DNA of 64,000 nt from Agromyces sp. LHK192 (GTDB taxonomy: Bacteria > Actinomycetota > Actinomycetes > Actinomycetales > Microbacteriaceae), in assembly GCF_004006235.1 (NCBI RefSeq), contig NZ_CP034753.1, forward strand, positions 682,001 through 746,000, in the 5' to 3' direction. The notes beneath the pieces are model-generated. The model was not told where the DNA came from, did no database searches, and was given only the letters and a program-made list of their open reading frames with translations. The position numbers and the translations under genes are program-made. This document shows, in pieces, positions 16,403 through 24,992 of this stretch (position 1 is the stretch's first letter; every line of letters starts with the position of its first letter).

Positions 16403-17569
16403 TCAGCGCGCCCAGGGGGCGCCGAGCTCGGCGAACGTGCGCCCTTCGCGCACCACCCGTTCGCTCCACGCCTCGATGCCGTCGACCACGCGGTGCGGGC
16501 CGTCCGGCGCGACCGCGCCGGTTCCGGCATCCGAGTCCACGCGAGCGACGTACTCCGCAGCGATGGGCGTCGGAGCCGGAGCCATGCGCACGGCCTCGAG
16601 CACGCGCATGAACCCGCCGGTCGAGGCCGCCGGCACCAGCAGCGGCGCGCCGGCCGCGACATGGTCGACGAGGTTCGCGAGCAGGCCCGTGCGCGCGTGC
16701 ACCGACGTGATCGGGATCGCGGCGCCGGGTTCGAACAGCTGCACGAGGTCGAGCGTGTACCAGTAGACGATCCGACCGGCGGTGCCTTCGACGGTAACCG
16801 CGGGCTCGCTGCGCCGCGGGGCAGTGAGGCTGAGCGCGGCGGCCACGGGCGGGCGATCGACGAGCTCGACGACGAGCGACGACGTGTCGTCGGCCTCGAT
16901 GTCGTTCGCCCGGTACAGGTCGAGCCGCACGGCGGAGACATCCGATTCGCCGGTGGCGCCCGCGATCGCGAGCGCGGTGGCGGTGGCGTGGGCGAGCGGG
17001 TTCGTGACCGCTCCGTCGACGACGGGGAGCCCGTCGAGCGTCCGGCGTCCGGCCCAGGCGGCGCGGGTCCAGTACGCCTCGCTGCGCAGCCAGGTGCCGA
17101 GGGCGCCGTAGTGCCTCACCTCGCCGACGGCCCCCGCCGCGACGAGGTCTCGCACGGCCGCGATGCCCGCCGAGCCGAGGCTCTGGAACCCGATCTGCAC
17201 CGCGCGGTCGGCGGCGAGGCCCGCGGCGACGAGCTCGCGGAAATCCGCGAGCGTGGGCGTCGGCGGCTTCTCGAGGAGCACGTGCACGCCCGCGTCGAGC
17301 GCGGCGCGCGAGAGCGGCAGGTGCGTGTGCATCGGCGTCGACAGCACGACGATGTCGAGGTCCGCCTCGGCGATCATCGCCTCGGCGCCGGTGAACACCG
17401 CCACGCCGGCCGCCGCGCCGCCGAGCAGGTCGGCTTCGGTCGGTCGGGGATCCGCGACGGCCGCGAGTTCGGCGCGGCCGTCGCGGACGAGTTCGAGCGC
17501 AGTGCGCACATGGCTGGCGCCGTGCCCGTGGATGCCCGCGATGCCGACGCGGGGAAGTCGGGTCGTCAT
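16403..17569 (-). CDS. Gfo/Idh/MocA-family NAD(P)-dependent oxidoreductase
   Basis: This 388-residue cytoplasmic dehydrogenase has an N-terminal Rossmann fold (about 5-125) with a degenerate dinucleotide loop (GIAGIHGHG) and the family lysine in LLEKPPT. The C-terminal alpha/beta domain runs from about 130 to 340. Members oxidise or reduce sugars, inositols and sugar acids, often making 3-keto or 2-keto sugars. The start (ATGA) overlaps the stop of the LacI-PmoA fusion gene, so they are translationally coupled. Context (ABC sugar importer, LacI-PmoA) suggests first-step catabolism of the imported sugar. The exact substrate is unknown. Confidence 0.87.
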   Translation of the reverse strand: MTTRLPRVGIAGIHGHGASHVRTALELVRDGRAELAAVADPRPTEADLLGGAAAGVAVFTGAEAMIAEADLDIVVLSTPMHTHLPLSRAALDAGVHVLLEKPPTPTLADFRELVAAGLAADRAVQIGFQSLGSAGIAAVRDLVAAGAVGEVRHYGALGTWLRSEAYWTRAAWAGRRTLDGLPVVDGAVTNPLAHATATALAIAGATGESDVSAVRLDLYRANDIEADDTSSLVVELVDRPPVAAALSLTAPRRSEPAVTVEGTAGRIVYWYTLDLVQLFEPGAAIPITSVHARTGLLANLVDHVAAGAPLLVPAASTGGFMRVLEAVRMAPAPTPIAAEYVARVDSDAGTGAVAPDGPHRVVDGIEAWSERVVREGRTFAELGAPWAR

Positions 17570-19473
17570 GCCTTCGGTGCCGGGTGCGCCACCGGACCAG
17601 GATGCCAGTCCGACCGGTGCGTCGCGACGAGCGCCGCCAGTTCGCCGGCGTCCGTGATCGCGCGGTCGATCAGCAGCGCGTCGAGCCCGAGGTCGAGGGT
17701 GCCGCCCTCGGGCACCTCGACGATCTCGTCCCACGCGACCGCGGGGCAGACGCCGAGGTACTCGGAGACGCGTGCGAACCACGGCCGGGGCTCGGTGCCC
17801 GCGGGTTGCATGAGCAGCACGGTGACCGGGCGCGCGGGATCCGTCACCGCGAGCCAGGGCGAGCGCGAACCGTGTGCGAGCTCCTCGCCGACGCCGTCGG
17901 CGGTCACGACCTGGGCATCCCACTTGGGGAACCGCCAGAACAGTCCGCCGTACCCGGCGCCGGTGCGCCCGTTCGTCGCGGGCGAGCCCAGCCGGAGCGC
18001 CCCGAAGTTGGCGGTGAGCACGCTTCGCCAGTTCAGGGTCCACGCGTCGCGTTCGCCGACGCGCACGGCGCGTCCGCGGATCGAGCGCACCTCGCTGAGC
18101 TGCGCGACCTCGCGCTCGTCGATCCAGGTGAGGCGCTCGGTGACGGTGTCGTCGCCGACCAGTTCGAGTTCGTCGCGGCGCTGCGTGCCCTGGTTCTCGA
18201 GCATGACCGAGCCGACGCCCTGCACGTACGTGCGGCCGCCCCAGTACGACGTGCGGTTGACGTCGGGGAGGGCGACGCCGATGCCGAGGTGGTGCAGGTG
18301 GTCGGTCGGGTGCACGTCGGTGACGCGCACGCCGCCGAGCGTCTCGACGGGGTGCAGGAACGGCCGGGGCGACAGCACCTGGTCGATCGAGGTGCCCTCC
18401 TCGTACCGGGCTACGATGCGATCGGCCAGGCGCAGCACCGGACGACCGGGCGACAGCCAGCCGGATGCCTCGGGCGCCGGCCCCGAGCTCGCACGGACCT
18501 CGAGGATCGCGCGGTAGGAGAGCGGATGCGTCGCCGGTTCGCCGGCCATCGCGTCGCGCAGGCGCCGCCACGACTGGGCGCCGAGCTCGAGGCGCGGCAC
18601 CGACATCGTCGTCAGTGCGGGTGCGGCGAAGCGGGCGAGCGGCACGTCGTCGATGCCGGTGACCGACAGGTCGCCGGGAACGTCGACGCCGAGTTCGCGG
18701 AGCCGGGCCAGCAGGCCCATCGCGACGAGGTCGTTGAAGGCGACGACGCCGGTGACGCCGGAGGAGAGCACCTGCTCGGCGGCGCGGTACCCGTCTTCGA
18801 TCGCGGAGCCGCCGACGAGGTCGACCACGTCGAGTTCCGGCCGGCGCGCGGTGAGCTCGACGAGCCCGCGACGGCGCAGGTTGTCGGCGTACGACTGTGG
18901 TGGCCCGGCGAGGTACGCGATCCGCGTGTGGCCCAGTGAGAGGAGGTGCTCGCCGAGGGTGCCGGCCGCGTGCGCGTAGTCGACGGAGAGTTCGGCGGCG
19001 GGTTCCCCGGAGACGAGCCGGTTGACGACGACGGTCGGGCGCACGCGGTCGAGGAGCGCCTCGAGGCGCTCGGCGGGCATGCGCGGGGAGACGAGCACCA
19101 GCGCGTCGCAGCGCGAGCGGGCCTCGATGGCGATCTCCTCCTCGTCGGCGACCCGTTCCGCGGTGTCGGCGACGAGCACGCGGTAGCCGTCGCGCGCGGC
19201 CTCGCGGCTGAGGCCCTTGAGCACGCCCTGGAACATCGGGTTCTCGAGGTCGGGAACGACGAGGGCGACCGTGTTGCTCCGGCCGCGCACGAGGTTGCGG
19301 GCCATCTGGCTGGGCGAGTAGTTGAGCTTGTCGATCGCGTCGAGCACCTTCGCGGAGATGGCGGGGTCCACCTTCGCGTTGCGGTTCAGCACACGCGACA
19401 CGGAGGCCTGCGAGACACCGGCGTACTCGGCCACCTGAGCGATGGTGACCTGCCGCTGCGGTGGGTTGGGCAC
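17566..19473 (-). CDS. LacI-family regulator fused to a PmoA/DUF6807-like domain
   Basis: This 635-residue protein has two parts. Residues 8-60 are a LacI HTH (TIAQVAEYAGVSQASVSRVL) and about 65-340 a periplasmic-binding-protein-like effector domain (SLGHTRIAYLAGPP, GIDDVPLARFAAP). Residues about 350-620 resemble the PmoA/DUF6807 family, with HPVETLGGVRVTDVHPTDHLHHLG and a His-rich metal-site-like segment (HPTDHLHH). Normal LacI proteins stop near residue 340. PmoA-like proteins are usually separate genes beside Gfo/Idh oxidoreductases in sugar loci, so the fusion may join sensing to catalysis or ligand binding. It is coupled to the downstream oxidoreductase. There is no stop or frameshift between the parts. 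Confidence 0.85.
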   Translation of the reverse strand: MPNPPQRQVTIAQVAEYAGVSQASVSRVLNRNAKVDPAISAKVLDAIDKLNYSPSQMARNLVRGRSNTVALVVPDLENPMFQGVLKGLSREAARDGYRVLVADTAERVADEEEIAIEARSRCDALVLVSPRMPAERLEALLDRVRPTVVVNRLVSGEPAAELSVDYAHAAGTLGEHLLSLGHTRIAYLAGPPQSYADNLRRRGLVELTARRPELDVVDLVGGSAIEDGYRAAEQVLSSGVTGVVAFNDLVAMGLLARLRELGVDVPGDLSVTGIDDVPLARFAAPALTTMSVPRLELGAQSWRRLRDAMAGEPATHPLSYRAILEVRASSGPAPEASGWLSPGRPVLRLADRIVARYEEGTSIDQVLSPRPFLHPVETLGGVRVTDVHPTDHLHHLGIGVALPDVNRTSYWGGRTYVQGVGSVMLENQGTQRRDELELVGDDTVTERLTWIDEREVAQLSEVRSIRGRAVRVGERDAWTLNWRSVLTANFGALRLGSPATNGRTGAGYGGLFWRFPKWDAQVVTADGVGEELAHGSRSPWLAVTDPARPVTVLLMQPAGTEPRPWFARVSEYLGVCPAVAWDEIVEVPEGGTLDLGLDALLIDRAITDAGELAALVATHRSDWHPGPVAHPAPKA

Positions 19474-19545
19474 GTGGACCTCCGTCGGAAGAGCGTCTGG
19501 GAGTGGAAGGCGATGGGGTGGTGCTGCGGCCGGGGCCGAAGGGGT

Positions 19546-19650
19546 GGAGCGGCTGCCGCCAGGGGGTGCGGCAGCCGCTCCGGGGACGGTCGGGGGAGGA
19601 ACCGTCGGGTGGATGCCTCCGCGCCGGCGAAGGCGCGGGCGGAGGCATCC
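19546..19650 (-). terminator. Two consecutive hairpins after the ABC importer operon
   Basis: The stretch holds a 12-bp stem (19611-19622 with 19639-19650) and then a perfect 14-bp stem (19546-19559 with 19568-19581), both 3' of the solute-binding-protein stop on the minus strand. They separate the importer from the LacI-PmoA gene, which therefore probably has its own promoter in 19474-19545; no clear operator is seen there. Confidence 0.6.
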
Positions 19651-19681
19651 GTGGTGACGGACGAGTCCGTCGGGGAGTGGA

Positions 19682-21004
19682 TCAGATCGCGGCGTCGTCG
19701 AGGGCCCGCTGGAGCTCCTCGATGAAGCTGGCCGCCGCGTCGGCGGGAGTCAGCTCGCCGAACAGCACCTTCTGGGTGTGCTGGTCGATGATCGTCTCGA
19801 TCGCGCCGCCGCCCGGGGGCGTGGCCGGCGGGGCGTCGCCCACCTCGGGAGCCAGCTCGTCGAGGAACTCCACGACGGTCTGGTTGACCTCGTCGAGCTT
19901 GGGCGTGATGTACTCGCGGATCTTCTCGTTGGCCGGCACGCCGCGCTCGGCGAGCAGCAGGTCGGCTGCGTCCTCGCTGTTCGCGAGGTAGTCGAGGAAG
20001 GTCGCCACCTCGGCCGGGTGCTCCGTCTTCGCCGACGACGACCAGAACATCGACGGCTTGTAGTAGGCGCTGCCGTCAGCCGTGCCGGGGACGCGGAGGG
20101 CGACGAGGTCCTGGCCGCTGGCGTCGCGGAGGGCCTGCACCTGGTTCGACCACCAGGGCCCGAAGGCCGACGCGTTGGTCGCGGTGAACGACTCGGCGAG
20201 GCCGCTGGTCTCGCGCTCGATCGTCGCGGCCGGGTCCGGCGTGGCGCCGGCCTCGGTGGCCTCGAGCAGGAACTCCCACCAGCTCGCGAGGGTCTCCTCG
20301 CTCGCGGCGACCTCGGAGCCGTCGTACAGCGACTCGCCGTTCTGGCGGAGCCAGTTGTTCAGGCCGCCGTCCTCGAAGCCCCACGACTGGGTGCCGACGA
20401 TCGCACCGCCCGACGCGGTCGCGACCTCCTCGGCGGTGGCGACGAAGTCGTCCCACGTCCACGACTCGTCGTCGGGCAGCTCCACGCCGTACTGGTCGAG
20501 CAGGTCCTGGTTGGCGATGATCGTGTACGAGTTGATGCCGACGGGCACGCCGTACTGGGTGCCGTCGAGGGCGCCGGTGCCGAGCACCGCCTCGGGGAAG
20601 TCCTCGGTCGACAGGATCGACGAGAGGGAGCCGAGGTCGGCGAGCACGCCGTTGGCAGCGTAGGTCGAGAGCTGCTTCTCGTCCATCTGGATGATGTCGG
20701 GGATCTCGCCCGCGGCGACCGAGGTCGAGAGCTTGTCCCAGTACCCGGCCCAGTCGGTGTACTGCGGCTCGATCGTGATGTTGGGGTACTCCGCCTCGAA
20801 GGCGGCGATGATCTCCTCGGTCGCGGCGTGGCGGGTGTCGTTGCCCCACCACGTGAACGAGAGGGTCACGGGCTCGTCGCTGAGCTCGAGGGCGGGGGCT
20901 TCCGGCTCGGTCGCGGCGTCGTTGCCGGCGCACGCCGTGAGGACGAGCGTCGCTGCGCCGAGCGCTGCGACGAATCCGGCACGGCGTCGTGTGATGCCTC
21001 GCAT
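19682..21004 (-). CDS. ABC transporter sugar-binding lipoprotein (CUT1, family 1)
   Basis: This 440-residue lipoprotein has signal peptide and lipobox LTAC (Cys near residue 24), then an extracellular solute-binding fold of the MalE type (SBP_bac_1) with FTWWGNDTRHAATEEII near the start. Aromatic residues typical of sugar sites are frequent (NNWLRQNGESLYDG, SAFGPWWSNQ). It is the last gene of the permease-permease-SBP operon. An ATPase is not encoded here, as is common for CUT1 systems that share an MsiK/MsmX-type ATPase; that sharing is inference. The substrate is likely an oligosaccharide or glycoside. Confidence 0.9.
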   Translation of the reverse strand: MRGITRRRAGFVAALGAATLVLTACAGNDAATEPEAPALELSDEPVTLSFTWWGNDTRHAATEEIIAAFEAEYPNITIEPQYTDWAGYWDKLSTSVAAGEIPDIIQMDEKQLSTYAANGVLADLGSLSSILSTEDFPEAVLGTGALDGTQYGVPVGINSYTIIANQDLLDQYGVELPDDESWTWDDFVATAEEVATASGGAIVGTQSWGFEDGGLNNWLRQNGESLYDGSEVAASEETLASWWEFLLEATEAGATPDPAATIERETSGLAESFTATNASAFGPWWSNQVQALRDASGQDLVALRVPGTADGSAYYKPSMFWSSSAKTEHPAEVATFLDYLANSEDAADLLLAERGVPANEKIREYITPKLDEVNQTVVEFLDELAPEVGDAPPATPPGGGAIETIIDQHTQKVLFGELTPADAAASFIEELQRALDDAAI

Positions 21005-21090
21005 GTTCGGTTCCTTCCTGGTGCTGTCGTGTGGTGCTCGGGGAGTGAGCGTGGTGCGGGTGGTGCTGGGTGGTTCGACCGTGGGTGCGG

Positions 21091-22023
21091 TCACTTGATC
21101 CCCGTCGTCGCGATGCCCTTGATGAGGAACCGCTGGCCGAAGAGGAAGATCAGGAAGATCGGGATGAGCGATACGACGCTCATCGCGAACATCTCCCCGA
21201 AGTCGGTCGAGCTCTGCGAGTCCTGGAACGCGTTGAGCGCGAGCGGGACGGTGTAGAGACTCGGCTTGGTGAGGAAGATCAGCTGGCTGAAGAAGTCGTT
21301 CCAGGTCCAGATGAAGGTGAAGATCGTGGTGGTCGCGAGGGCCGGCACCATCAGCGGCAGGATGATCTGCAGGAAGATGCGCGGATGCCCTGCCCCGTCG
21401 ATGCGGGCCGCCTCGTCGAGTTCGCGCGGGATGCCGCGGATGAACTGCACCATCAGGAAGATGAAGAACGCGTCGGTCGCGAGGAGCTTCGGCACGATCA
21501 GCGGCAGGAAGGTGTTGACCCAGTCCAGCTGGGAGAACAGCACGTACTGCGGGACGATGATGACGTGGATCGGCAGCATGATGCTGAGCAGCATGATGGC
21601 GAACCAGAACTTCTTGCCGCTGAACTCGAGCCGGGCGAACGCGTAGGCCGCCAGCGAGCACGAGACCAGGTTGCCGATGATGCTGCCGATCACGACGATC
21701 GCCGAGTTCAGCAAGTACACGTTGAACGGGTAGGTCAGCGCGTTCCAGCCGTCGGTGTAGTTCGAGATCTCGAAGCTGTCGAAGACGAGGCCCGGCTCGC
21801 GGAAGATGAGCTCGGTCGGCCGGAAGGAGCTGACCACCATCCAGATCACCGGGTAGAGCATCAGCACGGCGGCGAGGATCAGGAAGCCGTGGCGCAGGAT
21901 GCTCGTGATCGGCTTGCGGAACGGGCTCCGGCGGCGGCGCTGCTCGCGCACCCGCTCGGGCGGGAGGCCGGTGACGACCGCCTCGGTCAGCGGAGCGTCG
22001 ACTGCGGGGTCAATCTTGGTCAT
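21091..22023 (-). CDS. CUT1 sugar ABC transporter permease (MalG-like)
   Basis: This 310-residue inner-membrane protein has six predicted helices and a binding-protein-dependent transport domain. The EAA loop that contacts the ATPase is visible as ELDEAARIDGAGHPRIF. The N-terminal about 40 residues are basic and cytoplasmic. It overlaps the upstream permease by 14 nt, so the two are translationally coupled, and precedes the binding-protein gene by 86 bp. It is predicted to form the translocation pore with its partner. Confidence 0.92.
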   Translation of the reverse strand: MTKIDPAVDAPLTEAVVTGLPPERVREQRRRRSPFRKPITSILRHGFLILAAVLMLYPVIWMVVSSFRPTELIFREPGLVFDSFEISNYTDGWNALTYPFNVYLLNSAIVVIGSIIGNLVSCSLAAYAFARLEFSGKKFWFAIMLLSIMLPIHVIIVPQYVLFSQLDWVNTFLPLIVPKLLATDAFFIFLMVQFIRGIPRELDEAARIDGAGHPRIFLQIILPLMVPALATTTIFTFIWTWNDFFSQLIFLTKPSLYTVPLALNAFQDSQSSTDFGEMFAMSVVSLIPIFLIFLFGQRFLIKGIATTGIK

Positions 22024-22939
22024 CGTAGAACACCCAATACTTCGAGGCCCAGAAGTTGATCGCGGTGAGCGCGGCGACGATCACCAGGAGCAGCCAGGCC
22101 ATGGCGGAGGCGTAGCCCATGTTCAGGTTCGCGAACCCCTGCTGGTAGAGGTACAGCGTGTAGAAGAGCGTCGAGTCGACCGGTCCGCCCGTTCCACCGG
22201 AGACGACGAACGCCTGGGTGAAGGACTGGAACGCGCCGATCAACTGGAGGATCAGGTTGAAGAAGATGATCGGGGTCAACATCGGCAGTGTGATGTGGCG
22301 GAACTGGTTCCACCGGCTGGCGCCGTCGACGGCCGCGGCCTCGTAGTACATCACCGGGATCTGCCGGAGGCCGGCGAGGAAGATGACCATCGGGGCGCCG
22401 AACGTCCAGACGTTGAGGATCATCAGCGTGCCGAGGGCGGTCTCGGGGTTGGAGATCCAGCCCTGGCCCTCGATGCCGAACCAGCCGAGCACGATGTTGA
22501 ACAGCCCGTCGACGCCGAAGAGCTGGCGCCAGAGGATCGCGATCGCGACGCTCGCGCCGAGCAGCGACGGGAGGTAGAACGCCGACCGGTAGAGCGCGAG
22601 TCCGCGCAGGCCGCGGTCGAGCACGAGCGCGAGGAAGAGCGCGAGGCCGAGCTGCAGCGGCACCGAGATGAACACGTACTGGAACGTGACGATGAGCGCC
22701 TGGTGGAGGCGGTCGTCCTCCCACATGCGCACGTAGTTGTCGAGGCCGTTGAACCGAGGCGGGCTCAGCAGGTTGTAGCGCGTGAACGAGAGGGCGAACG
22801 ACGCGACCATCGGACCGACGGTGATCAGCGCGAGGCCGATGAACCACGGGAGGAGGAAGAGGAAGGCGGCCTTGTTCTGCTTGCGCTGCTTCGCCGCCCC
22901 CGATCCCTTGAGGCTTCGCAGCTCGCCGAGGGCGCTCAT
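22010..22939 (-). CDS. CUT1 sugar ABC transporter permease (MalF-like)
   Basis: This 309-residue permease has six helices and an EAA-type loop (YYEAAAVDGASRWNQF). The ATG at 22939-22937 was chosen because the upstream in-frame sequence is Arg/Pro-rich and non-family. It is the first gene of the operon; two LacI-type boxes lie about 95 and 195 bp upstream. With the MalG-like protein and the lipoprotein it forms an importer whose ATPase must be supplied from elsewhere. Confidence 0.92.
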   Translation of the reverse strand: MSALGELRSLKGSGAAKQRKQNKAAFLFLLPWFIGLALITVGPMVASFALSFTRYNLLSPPRFNGLDNYVRMWEDDRLHQALIVTFQYVFISVPLQLGLALFLALVLDRGLRGLALYRSAFYLPSLLGASVAIAILWRQLFGVDGLFNIVLGWFGIEGQGWISNPETALGTLMILNVWTFGAPMVIFLAGLRQIPVMYYEAAAVDGASRWNQFRHITLPMLTPIIFFNLILQLIGAFQSFTQAFVVSGGTGGPVDSTLFYTLYLYQQGFANLNMGYASAMAWLLLVIVAALTAINFWASKYWVFYDDQD

Positions 22940-23033
22940 ACGCCGCCTCGCCGTCGCGCCGGGCGGGACGGGCCGCCGCCGGGGGGTGTCATCTCGGGCA
23001 CTGATGCTCCAGTCATCGTCGTTGATGCCGGTC

Positions 23034-23151
23034 TGAGAAAGCGCTATCTCAGCGGCTGGAGTCGTTTCTACCCCAGACCTCCGGCCCTTCGCAACCGCTT
23101 TCCCGAATTGTTGCCAACTCGTGGGGTCGATTCTGTGAAAGGGCTTTCTCA
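23034..23151. promoter_or_regulatory. Two LacI-type operators upstream of the CUT1 importer
   Basis: TGAGAAAGCGCTATCTCA (23034-23051) and TGTGAAAGGGCTTTCTCA (23134-23151) differ by one and two bases from the palindrome TGAGAAAGCGCTTTCTCA and are exactly 100 bp apart. They probably bind the LacI-PmoA regulator encoded at the end of this locus and may allow looping. The rest of 22940-23241 shows no gene. Confidence 0.65.
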
Positions 23152-23241
23152 GGGGTGCTCGTCGCCCGTGCGCCACCCGCGCCAGCATGCGGAAGGGCGG
23201 GGTCGGGCGCCATGTGCATAGGAAAGCTATATAGTTGGGCT

Positions 23242-23715
23242 ATGGATATTTCGGATGCCGCATCCGACGACGCGCTCGCCGCCGTCATCGGCGACCTCGT
23301 CGCCGTCAACCACCGACTCACCCGCCTCGCCGCGACCGCGACCGGCAGCACCGAGTCCCCGGCCACCTGGCGCACGCTCAGCGTCCTGCGCGACCTCGGG
23401 CCGATGCGGATCGGCGAACTCGCGCGCGTGAGCCGTGTCTCGCAGCCCACGATGACCAAGCTCGTGCACGCGCTCGACGAACGCGACTGGATCCGGCGCA
23501 TCGCCGACGCGGGGGACGCCAGGGCGTGGCTCATCGCCGCGCACCCCAAGGGCCTCGCCGCGCTCGACTCCTGGCGGCGCGAGCTCGCCGCGAACCTCGC
23601 CCCCCGATTCGCCGACCTGGACCCCGACGAGCGCGACACCCTCGCGCGCGCCGTCGAGATCCTGAGGGATCGGTTCGAGCGCGCCGACGAGCAGCGCGTG
23701 GACGGCGTCGCGTGA
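23242..23715 (+). CDS. MarR-family transcriptional regulator
   Basis: This 157-residue winged-helix regulator has the MarR core LGPMRIGELARVSRVSQPTM with wing DAGDARAWL. The start at 23242 is supported by a perfect TATAGT -10 at 23230-23235, 6 nt upstream, so the mRNA is probably leaderless. The AT-rich stretch CTATATAG overlaps that -10 and could be its own operator. The stop overlaps the GTG of the following MFS gene (GTGA), making a regulator-transporter operon. Confidence 0.9.
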   Translation: MDISDAASDDALAAVIGDLVAVNHRLTRLAATATGSTESPATWRTLSVLRDLGPMRIGELARVSRVSQPTMTKLVHALDERDWIRRIADAGDARAWLIAAHPKGLAALDSWRRELAANLAPRFADLDPDERDTLARAVEILRDRFERADEQRVDGVA

Positions 23716-24950
23716 GCGGGCACGGGGCATCCGGTTCGATCCTGAGGCAGCCGAAGGCGGTCTGGGCCGTCGCGTTCGCGAGCGTGATCTCGTTCATGGG
23801 CATCGGGCTCGTCGACCCGATCCTGCCGGCCATCGCCGAGAGCCTCGAGGCCACGCCGACCGAGGCGGAGATGCTGTTCACGGCCTACCTCGCCGTGACC
23901 GGCCTCGCGATGTTCGTCACCAGCTTCGTCTCCAGCCGGATCGGCGCGAAGAAGACCCTGCTGATCGGGCTCGCGCTCATCATCGTGTTCGCCGCCGCCG
24001 CGGGCCTCTCGAACGACGTCGACGCGATCATCGGCTTCCGCGCGGGCTGGGGCCTCGGCAACGCCTTCTTCATCTCGACCGCGCTCGCGACGATCGTCGG
24101 CGCCGCGTCCGGCGGCACCGGGGCGGCGATCGTGCTCTACGAGGCCGCCCTCGGGCTCGGCATCGCGATCGGCCCGCTCGTCGGTGCCGCACTCGGCGAT
24201 GTGAGCTGGCGCGGACCGTTCTTCGGTACCGCCGCGCTCATGGCGATCGCGTTCATCGCGCTCACCGTGCTGCTGAAGCCCGACGACCCGGCCGCGCGCG
24301 TGCCGGTGCGGTTCACCGCCTCCTTCCGCGCCCTCGGTGATCGGACGCTGCTCGCACTGGCGTTGGCCGCGCTGTTCTCCAACATCGGGTTCTTCGTGCT
24401 CCTCGCGTACTCGCCGTTCGTGCTGCTCTTCGACGTCTGGGGACTCGGGCTCACGTTCTTCGGCTGGGGTGTGGGCCTCGCGGTCACCTCGGTGTTCGTC
24501 GCGCCGTGGCTGACCGCGCGGGTACGCCGCACGACCGTGCTGAAGGTCGCGCTTCCCGTGCTCGCCCTCGACCTCGCAGCCTGCGCGGTCTTCGTGCACG
24601 AGGCGGTCGTGCTGGTGGTGCTGATCGTGATCGGCGGGCTGGTGCTCGGCGTGCTCAACACGGTCCTCACCGAGGCGGTGATGGGCGCGACCGACCTGCC
24701 GCGCACCGTGGCGTCCGGGGCGTACTCGGGGGTCCGGTTCCTCGGCGGAGCGATCGCTCCGCCCGCCGCGACCGAGCTCGCGAAGCTGCTGTCGCCCGCC
24801 GCGCCCTACTGGGCCGGTGCGGCGTCGGTGCTGGTCGCGGCCATGATCGTGCTCGTCTCGTCGCGCGCGCTCGCGCGCGCCGACGCCGACGACGCGCCGC
24901 TCGCCGAGGAGGCCGAGGCCGAGGCGATCCTCGTCGGCGACGCGGGCTGA
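23712..24950 (+). CDS. MFS transporter, 12 TM (DHA1-like)
   Basis: This 412-residue membrane protein has two six-helix halves. The loop between helices 2 and 3 shows a motif A-like SSRIGAKKTLL, and helix 5 has a motif C-like GLGIAIGPLVGAALG typical of drug-proton antiporters. The GTG start (23712) overlaps the MarR-family stop. The C-terminal tail is acidic and Ala/Glu-rich. Export of a toxic compound sensed by the MarR protein is likely; the substrate is unknown. Confidence 0.88.
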   Translation: MSGHGASGSILRQPKAVWAVAFASVISFMGIGLVDPILPAIAESLEATPTEAEMLFTAYLAVTGLAMFVTSFVSSRIGAKKTLLIGLALIIVFAAAAGLSNDVDAIIGFRAGWGLGNAFFISTALATIVGAASGGTGAAIVLYEAALGLGIAIGPLVGAALGDVSWRGPFFGTAALMAIAFIALTVLLKPDDPAARVPVRFTASFRALGDRTLLALALAALFSNIGFFVLLAYSPFVLLFDVWGLGLTFFGWGVGLAVTSVFVAPWLTARVRRTTVLKVALPVLALDLAACAVFVHEAVVLVVLIVIGGLVLGVLNTVLTEAVMGATDLPRTVASGAYSGVRFLGGAIAPPAATELAKLLSPAAPYWAGAASVLVAAMIVLVSSRALARADADDAPLAEEAEAEAILVGDAG

Positions 24951-24992
24951 GGCCGGCGGCCGCGGCGCCTCACCGCGCGAACAGCAGGCGCC

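Noticed and set aside
24960..24992. Terminator between MFS and LacI genes
   Set aside because: The stretch is an imperfect direct duplication of the LacI gene end (GCGCCTCACCG), not a clear inverted repeat.
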